NCBI GenBank assembly: GCA_027050975.1
Contig: JALUAR010000220.1
Span: forward strand, 1-10,131
DNA length: 10,131 bases
Reading direction: 5' to 3'
Origin: Thermodesulfovibrio sp.
GTDB taxonomy: Bacteria > Nitrospirota > Thermodesulfovibrionia > Thermodesulfovibrionales > JdFR-85
Every line of letters begins with the position of its first letter. Position 1 is the first letter of the stretch. Shown piece after piece: positions 6,342 to 10,131 of the stretch. The notes under the pieces were generated by a model, which did not search any database, was not told the origin of the DNA, and was given only the letters and a program-made list of their open reading frames with translations. The translations under genes were made by a program, and so were the position numbers.

Positions 6342-7313
6342 ATGATGATGAAAATCGGCAATACAATAGACGAAAGCAGGATTGACGGACAACTGGCTCG
6401 TCTTATTGATGATCTCAGCTACTATGTTGAAATAGGAATGTGGGCAGTCGAGATTCCACCGCACGGTCTGGATGTTATTAAAAACGGTAAACTTGACAGG
6501 GGACGTACAAGAGAGGTCAAAGAGATACTTGATGATTTTGATTTTCACTACAGTGTGCATGCACCAGATCCTATCAATTTGATGGATAGGGAGAATTACC
6601 AGCTTCATCTTGCAGTTCTCAAAAGTTCAATGGAATTTGCTCTGGAAATAGGAGCTAATACGGTGGTTTACCATCCCGGAAGATTTATTCCTGAAGAGAG
6701 GTTTCCTTTTTATGAGCGAGTGAAAATCAGTGAAATAGAAAAGGAGATACTACTGGAGGTGGAGGCTGTAACAATTGCTGCTTTGGCAGAAGAGTTTTCA
6801 GAGATTACCATCTGTATGGAGAATGCACGACCTTATAAATATCATTCTCCGTACAGTTATGCCGAAAGACTGGATGCACTTAAAAAACAGGTAGAGAGAA
6901 TTGGCAGAGAGAATGTAAAGATCAATCTTGATCTGGGGCATCTGTATCTTGCCTCCAGGTTGTATGGTTTTGATCCAGCAGACACAGTCTTGCAGGTGAA
7001 AGAAATGATCGGACATACTCACATTCATGACAATTGCGGAAACCTGGATTTTTACCATGAGAAACAGCTGACAAGACTAATTCCTTTTGGAAAGGGTGAC
7101 ACTCATATGCCCGTTGGTTGGGGAGAGATACCTATAAAAGAAATTCTTTCTAACATCTCTGACTCCTTTCAGGGTGTGTTAATGATGGAAGTCAGAGGCA
7201 GGTACTTTGATTATATCGAAGAGTCAAAAATGAGATTAGAAGAGATTGTTTCTGAGATTTTTAACAACTCTTATTATGATGCAGGAAAGTATCAAGCCTT
7301 CAATTTAATATAA
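6342..7313 (+). CDS. Endonuclease IV-like / xylose isomerase-like TIM barrel metalloenzyme
   Basis: This 323-residue protein belongs to the AP-endonuclease-2/xylose-isomerase TIM barrel superfamily. Residues that fit the nine-ligand three-metal site of E. coli endonuclease IV are all present in order: His73 in 'VHAPDPINL', His111 in 'YHPG', Glu160 in 'MENA', Asp197 and His200 in 'LDLGH', His227 in 'HTHIHD', Asp253 and His255 in 'GDTH', and Glu283 in 'MMEVRG'. 'GWGEI' after His255 also fits the family. It could cleave phosphodiesters, isomerise sugars, or be an iron enzyme related to the DUF692 group; it is too divergent to call Nfo. AGGAGGT at 6330-6336 supports ATG at 6342, with ATGs at 6345 and 6348 as alternatives. 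It sits between small cysteine genes A2 and B3 (18 nt to B3), so a shared role is likely. Confidence 0.8.
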   Translation: MMMKIGNTIDESRIDGQLARLIDDLSYYVEIGMWAVEIPPHGLDVIKNGKLDRGRTREVKEILDDFDFHYSVHAPDPINLMDRENYQLHLAVLKSSMEFALEIGANTVVYHPGRFIPEERFPFYERVKISEIEKEILLEVEAVTIAALAEEFSEITICMENARPYKYHSPYSYAERLDALKKQVERIGRENVKINLDLGHLYLASRLYGFDPADTVLQVKEMIGHTHIHDNCGNLDFYHEKQLTRLIPFGKGDTHMPVGWGEIPIKEILSNISDSFQGVLMMEVRGRYFDYIEESKMRLEEIVSEIFNNSYYDAGKYQAFNLI

Positions 7314-7331
7314 AACTTTCTGGAGGGTGAA

Positions 7332-7496
7332 ATGAGATGTCCATTTTTGTGTATGTCAGAGCAACTGTTGTGTAATGCAGACTGTATTCCTGACAGACCT
7401 GTTGACGTTCAATTGCAGGAATACTGCAACTCAAGAGATCATGAAAAATGTCCTTTGTTTATCAATAATTATAGATATCTATACAGGGTGTTTTAG
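7332..7496 (+). CDS. Small cysteine protein, type B (B3)
   Basis: The 54-residue product reads 'MRCPFLCMSEQLLCNADC' at the start and 'EYCNSRDHEKCPLFINN' near the end. Cysteines are at 3, 7, 14, 18, 32 and 40. Positions 3, 14, 32 and 40 match B2 exactly; Cys7 and Cys18 are extra and create two Cys-x3-Cys pairs. GGAGGG just upstream (7322-7327) is a good ribosome binding site. It is the last gene of the cluster, 18 nt after the TIM barrel gene, and no terminator immediately follows. No named family is known to me. Conservation of cysteine spacing in three type B copies argues for a structural site such as a zinc or Fe-S centre, or for cysteines that are modified. Confidence 0.82.
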   Translation: MRCPFLCMSEQLLCNADCIPDRPVDVQLQEYCNSRDHEKCPLFINNYRYLYRVF

Positions 7497-7812
7497 CCTC
7501 AAATCCAGCGATAAGGATTAAAGGGGAGGCTATATTCCTTAATAGTTGCCACTGGATCCGGGGAGAAGTTGAAATTTCCCTCTCCCATGCTTAAAATAGT
7601 CATACATGATGATGGGGGGACAGAAAAGAAAAAATGCAACATGAAGCATCTGTTTTCTCTGGTGAATAAAATTCTCCTGGGCCTTTCTTTCGACAAAAAA
7701 CAACGCTCCCCCATGTTTGATAAACTGCTTTTCCTGCACCCATTTATTATAAATGGGTGCAGGATTCCGAATAAAGAAAAAAGCTTAGAAAGCAGTAGAG
7801 GTGTTCTTTGTT
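7497..7812. other. Intergenic gap before the response regulator
   Basis: This 316-nt stretch has no convincing gene. An open plus-strand frame from TTG at 7569 has no ribosome binding site, runs through the inverted repeat at 7732-7764 and overlaps the regulator gene, so it is not called. Apart from that repeat there is a weak hairpin (GGGAGA at about 7561 with TCTCCC at about 7583) without a T-run. TTGATA at 7717-7722 could be a -35 box, but no -10 at normal spacing is seen. The region should hold the regulator's promoter and the end of the cluster transcript. Confidence 0.5.
7732..7764. promoter_or_regulatory. Perfect 15-bp inverted repeat with 3-nt loop upstream of the response regulator
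   Basis: The left arm TCCTGCACCCATTTA (7732-7746) and right arm TAAATGGGTGCAGGA (7750-7764) are exactly complementary around TTA. There is no T-run on either side, so it does not look like an ordinary intrinsic terminator. It ends 48 nt before the regulator's ATG and its centre is AT-rich. It may be a dimer-binding operator, an RNA hairpin in the leader, or a bidirectional transcription barrier. Confidence 0.6.
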
Positions 7813-8436
7813 ATGAGAATAATGATCGTAGAAGATGACGAGCTGTTGCTACAAGTCTTAAAACTTCTACTGGACGGAGAAAAAGATATTGAGGTGGTTG
7901 GTGCCTATTCAACTGCCGAAGAGGCCCTGGCTTCCCTGGAAAAGGACCAACCTGATATTCTGCTGGTGGATTTAGGTCTTCCCGGAATGAGTGGGATAGA
8001 ACTTATTAGAAAGACCAAGGAAAAAATGAAGGATATCGAGATTATGGTGCATACGATATATGAAGACCGTGACAGGGTCTTCTCTGCCATTAGAGCTGGA
8101 GCTACAGGATACATCCTGAAGGGTGCTTCTCCACGGGAACTTATCGAATCACTTCACAACCTCTCTCAGGGAGGTGCTCCCATGACACCCCGAATTGCCA
8201 GAGCGGTCATACGAGAATTTCAGGACGATGCTATAAAAGAGGAGTACCTACTGACTCCCAGAGAAAAGGAGATACTTGTGTGCGTTGAGAGAGGATATAC
8301 GTATAAAGAGATCGCCGCTAAACTCAATATAAGCATTCATACCGTTCATACCCATATAAAGAATATCTATGAAAAGCTCCATGCCAAAGACAGGCGTGAT
8401 GCCCTTATGAAGGCAAGAAAGAAAGGAATTATTTAA
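7813..8436 (+). CDS. NarL/LuxR-family response regulator (orphan)
   Basis: A two-domain transcription regulator of 207 residues. The receiver domain (about 1-120) has Asp8-Asp9, the phospho-acceptor Asp53 in 'LLVDLGLPG', a hydroxyl residue at Thr81 and Lys103 in 'YILKGAS'. The C-terminal LuxR-type helix-turn-helix (about 146-200) reads 'LTPREKEIL', then 'GYTYKEIAAKLNIS' and 'HTVHTHIKNIYEKL', all typical. It should be phosphorylated by a histidine kinase, dimerise and bind DNA; no kinase gene is in the window. ATG at 7813 is chosen because AGAGGTG (7796-7802) precedes it and the receiver domain begins there; GTG at 7801 would overlap that site. The inverted repeat at 7732-7764 is a candidate autoregulatory site. 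Whether it controls the cysteine protein cluster upstream is conjecture from position. Confidence 0.92.
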   Translation: MRIMIVEDDELLLQVLKLLLDGEKDIEVVGAYSTAEEALASLEKDQPDILLVDLGLPGMSGIELIRKTKEKMKDIEIMVHTIYEDRDRVFSAIRAGATGYILKGASPRELIESLHNLSQGGAPMTPRIARAVIREFQDDAIKEEYLLTPREKEILVCVERGYTYKEIAAKLNISIHTVHTHIKNIYEKLHAKDRRDALMKARKKGII

Positions 8437-8570
8437 TAGTTGCATACCCTAAAAATACCCGCTGTCGGTGATTGACTATTCTGTGTCTGTTTCAATAAAG
8501 TTAATGATGCAAACATAAAAAATATTGATTTTTTAAGGTTTTCTCTGAGGAAACAGTCTCGAGGGGGTGT
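8437..8570. other. 3' untranslated stretch between response regulator and terminator
   Basis: This 134-nt stretch has no open frame with gene-like features. It contains an all-A/T hairpin (AAAAAAT 8517-8523, ATTTTTT 8528-8534) that could be a weak pause or terminator. The long distance to the strong terminator leaves room for a 3'-derived small RNA, for which there is no direct evidence. Confidence 0.35.
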
Positions 8571-8612
8571 GAGGGATGAAATAATACATTTCATCCCTCT
8601 ATTTATTTTTTG
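8571..8612 (+). terminator. Rho-independent terminator
   Basis: A perfect 12-bp stem (GAGGGATGAAAT 8571-8582, ATTTCATCCCTC 8588-8599) with a 5-nt loop AATAC is followed by the T-rich tract TATTTATTTTTT (8600-8611). This is the classic layout for transcription going rightward and it ends the response regulator transcript. Confidence 0.88.
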
Positions 8613-8908
8613 AAAGCTTAATTAGCTAAAAAGCCTATAAGTTTGATCGTTCTATCCTATCCCGATTATTAGGTGATAATTTCCTGAAAGTAGCTGCAAT
8701 CAAAACAGGCCCCGGTTTAAAATCAAAAGTCAGACATACCAGTGGTAGTACGAGCCACCAAATTTGCTGATTGACTCTTCAGTCAGGCATTGAGGCAGGC
8801 CGGTTCTGCCTGCTCCGCTGACCGTTATAAAAAGGCATCCTATTTTTCTACCGGCATTTGGGGGTTGAGACTGTTGTTATTCACGACAGGTCTGATAAAA
8901 TAATAAGT
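8613..8908. other. Intergenic gap with small hairpins upstream of the uncharacterised gene
   Basis: Nearly 300 nt without a supported gene. Three short hairpins follow one another: GTGG/CCAC near 8741-8758, TGACT/AGTCA at 8772-8785, and AGGCAG/CTGCCT at 8793-8811. GTCAG at 8782-8786 could instead pair with CTGAC at 8818-8822 and enclose the third hairpin, so two exclusive folds are possible. The stems are only 4-6 bp and may be chance. No riboswitch class is recognised. TTG at 8858 opens the downstream frame but has no ribosome binding site. Confidence 0.35.
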
Positions 8909-9529
8909 ATGACGGAGTTGGGAAAGATACAGCGGCCTGCTGTCGAGGATTTTACCGAAAAGAGGAAAATCTACTGCGTACCGAACATATATCCTTTTAA
9001 AGATTCACCGGATGAACTCAAGAAATTGATAGACAAATTCTGGCAGGAGGTATCAGCACAGCTGGACAGGCTTGAGGCAGCGGGCAAAATAAAAAAGATA
9101 TTCTGTGAAAATGTATATGCCGGTGATGAAAAGGGCTTAAAGATCCTCTCAAAGGTCAATGAAAAGGCACTTGCTGTTGTCAAAAGGAAGATTGAGGAAG
9201 GTGCCACCTTGCTGCCCCTTGAGGACAGGGAGATCTTTGCCGCCTTTTTAGACTGGAGAAACTGTCTTGCCGTGATCCAGACAGAGGCTGTTTATGAAAA
9301 GGTCTTCCCCTTTTTCAAAGAAATATACCAGAAAAGGCTACAGCATATTCAGGATATGATAGATAAGAACACGGCTCCTGGGGAAGCCAGTCTGTTGATA
9401 ATGGTGGATGAAGAGAGAGTAAAACTCCAGTTTCCCTCGGATATCGAGGTCTTTCTGGTTACTCCTCCCTCTTATGATGACCTGATGAGATGGTTCAGGG
9501 ATAATATGAGGAATGAGGCTGCTACTTAA
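8909..9529 (+). CDS. Uncharacterised conserved-looking cytosolic protein
   Basis: I do not recognise a named family. The 206-residue product is charged and soluble, with no signal peptide or membrane helix. Visible features are 'KIYCVPNIYPFKDSP' near the N-terminus, a helical Lys/Glu-rich centre ('LDRLEAAGKIKKIFCENVY' at about 51-69), 'LLPLEDREIFAAFLDWRNC' in the middle and 'PGEASLLIMVDEERVKLQ', then 'DIEVFLVTPPSYDD' near the C-terminus. The regular alternation of helix- and strand-like stretches indicates a folded domain. ATG at 8909 is preferred; TTG at 8858 would add 17 residues and neither has a clear ribosome binding site, so the start is uncertain. The stop is 7 nt from the stop of the convergent HEAT-repeat gene. 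Function unknown. Confidence 0.75.
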   Translation: MTELGKIQRPAVEDFTEKRKIYCVPNIYPFKDSPDELKKLIDKFWQEVSAQLDRLEAAGKIKKIFCENVYAGDEKGLKILSKVNEKALAVVKRKIEEGATLLPLEDREIFAAFLDWRNCLAVIQTEAVYEKVFPFFKEIYQKRLQHIQDMIDKNTAPGEASLLIMVDEERVKLQFPSDIEVFLVTPPSYDDLMRWFRDNMRNEAAT

Positions 9530-9536
9530 AACCCTA

Positions 9537-9917
9537 TTATGAAAGTATATCCCGCATTATCTCGGCGATCTGGGGATTGGGATCATTAAGGAGTGGCTTT
9601 AATTTTTCAATATCTTCTTCATCTCCTATTATGCTAATCAGATAAGCGGCATCACCTCGAACAGTTGGGTTTTCATCTTTGATAAGCTCCATGAGAGATG
9701 GAATGGCCAGTTTTACATCTTCAGGTCTCTCATTGGCGAGTTCCTCAATCAGGGCAGTGATGCCGATTCTTACCCTTATCCTTTCATCCTTCAGAAGATC
9801 ACCGACCATGGAATACAGAGATGTATCGTACTTGAACATATCAATAATGTTCTCCAGGAATCCCTTTTCCATGTAGTCAGCTATCATCTGTCTGAGTTCT
9901 TCTCGTGCCTTATCCAT
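9537..9917 (-). CDS. HEAT-repeat protein
   Basis: The 126-residue protein begins with a helical segment ('MDKAREELRQMIADYME'), followed by about three HEAT-like helical pairs at roughly 33-65, 66-97 and 98-126. They are marked by Leu/Ile spacing and by 'DERIRVRIG', 'DENPTVRGDAAYLI' and 'NDPNPQIAEI', the Asp-x-x-x-x-Val-Arg turn being characteristic. HEAT repeats form scaffold surfaces for protein binding; no enzyme domain is attached. ATG at 9917 is chosen: GGAG lies 10 nt upstream on this strand and the HEAT-like amphipathic pattern begins there. The open frame extends upstream to 10031, but that extension shows no repeat character. It converges tail-to-tail with the plus-strand gene at 8909-9529, leaving 7 nt. 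The partner is unknown. Confidence 0.82.
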   Translation of the reverse strand: MDKAREELRQMIADYMEKGFLENIIDMFKYDTSLYSMVGDLLKDERIRVRIGITALIEELANERPEDVKLAIPSLMELIKDENPTVRGDAAYLISIIGDEEDIEKLKPLLNDPNPQIAEIMRDILS

Positions 9918-10131
9918 AACAGTATTTCTCCGGTAATAAACCTGTATCCGAGAGTTTACCATTTCTCCCTGAAGGGTTAGAATACCGTCAAGGAAGTGAT
10001 TAAAATTTCTTATAAGTATGTTATTTTGCACTTTTATGGCTAATTAGGGGATTTTCAGGCCGAATTTTTAAGTATTATCATGGGTTCGGACATAAAAAGC
10101 CACATTTAAACATAATAATTATCTATTAATT
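9918..10131. other. Upstream region of the HEAT-repeat gene
   Basis: Increasingly AT-rich towards the window end. On the minus strand a TTGACG lies near 9985-9990 as a possible -35 box for the HEAT gene, but a matching -10 is not evident. No complete gene is seen on either strand. Confidence 0.3.

Noticed and set aside
6270..6608. Minus-strand open frame of 112 codons
   Set aside because: Shadow of the TIM barrel gene, whose conserved metal motifs fix the correct strand and frame.
5039..7496. CRISPR array or insertion sequence as an explanation for the repeated small units
   Set aside because: The repeats are diverged coding genes with their own starts; there are no short identical repeats with spacers, no terminal inverted repeats and no transposase.
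7569..7838. Plus-strand open frame of 89 codons before the response regulator
   Set aside because: TTG start without a ribosome binding site, passes through the perfect palindrome and overlaps the regulator in another frame; composition is not protein-like.
8517..8534. A/T-only hairpin as the terminator of the response regulator
   Set aside because: No GC in the stem, so it is weak; the 12-bp GC-containing hairpin at 8571-8599 with a T-tract is a much better terminator.
9918..10031. N-terminal extension of the HEAT-repeat protein to 10031
   Set aside because: The extension has no HEAT character, and an internal ATG at 9917 with GGAG upstream fits better.

Overview
The window looks like chromosomal DNA from a moderate-GC, Gram-negative-type anaerobe. 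The first half is a standard bacterial lipid/isoprenoid/envelope operon (uppS-cdsA-dxr-rseP-ybgC). A preceding gene with a VCBS/FG-GAP-like tail, the CBS-pair protein and the many small cysteine proteins suggest Nitrospirota or a deltaproteobacterial sulfate/metal reducer. That placement is inference from protein style, not from a marker gene.

Layout. 3-4686: a compact forward operon with a partial beta-propeller-like protein, then UppS, CdsA, Dxr, RseP and a YbgC-type thioesterase. Three junctions are 4-nt start/stop overlaps, so translational coupling is likely. 4687-5038: an AT-rich gap with no supported gene. 5039-7496: an accessory cluster of seven forward genes. Five encode small cysteine-rich proteins (52-61 aa) of two related types, called A and B here. 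They alternate with two larger genes in the order B1-A1-CBS-B2-A2-TIM barrel-B3. The TIM barrel protein keeps a full set of residues resembling the three-metal site of endonuclease IV. 7497-7812: a gap holding a perfect 15-bp inverted repeat. 7813-8436: an orphan NarL/LuxR-type response regulator, followed at 8571-8612 by a clear intrinsic terminator. 8613-8908: a gap with several small hairpins. 8909-9529: an uncharacterised protein on the plus strand, converging with a minus-strand HEAT-repeat protein (9537-9917). 9918-10131: upstream region of the HEAT gene with no further gene.

How the genes work together. UppS makes undecaprenyl diphosphate, Dxr feeds the MEP pathway that supplies its precursors, CdsA makes CDP-diacylglycerol for phospholipids, and RseP is an inner-membrane site-2 protease; this is routine envelope biogenesis. 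The part most worth attention is 5039-7496. The small proteins share a C-terminal signature, Cys-x(7-9)-Cys-[Pro/Arg]-[Leu/Phe]-[Tyr/Phe], with further conserved upstream cysteines. They are tightly spaced with strong ribosome binding sites and are packed around a metal-dependent TIM barrel and a CBS-pair protein. I infer a co-expressed system built on small metal- or redox-binding proteins, or on cysteine peptides processed by the TIM barrel enzyme. The sequence does not decide between these.
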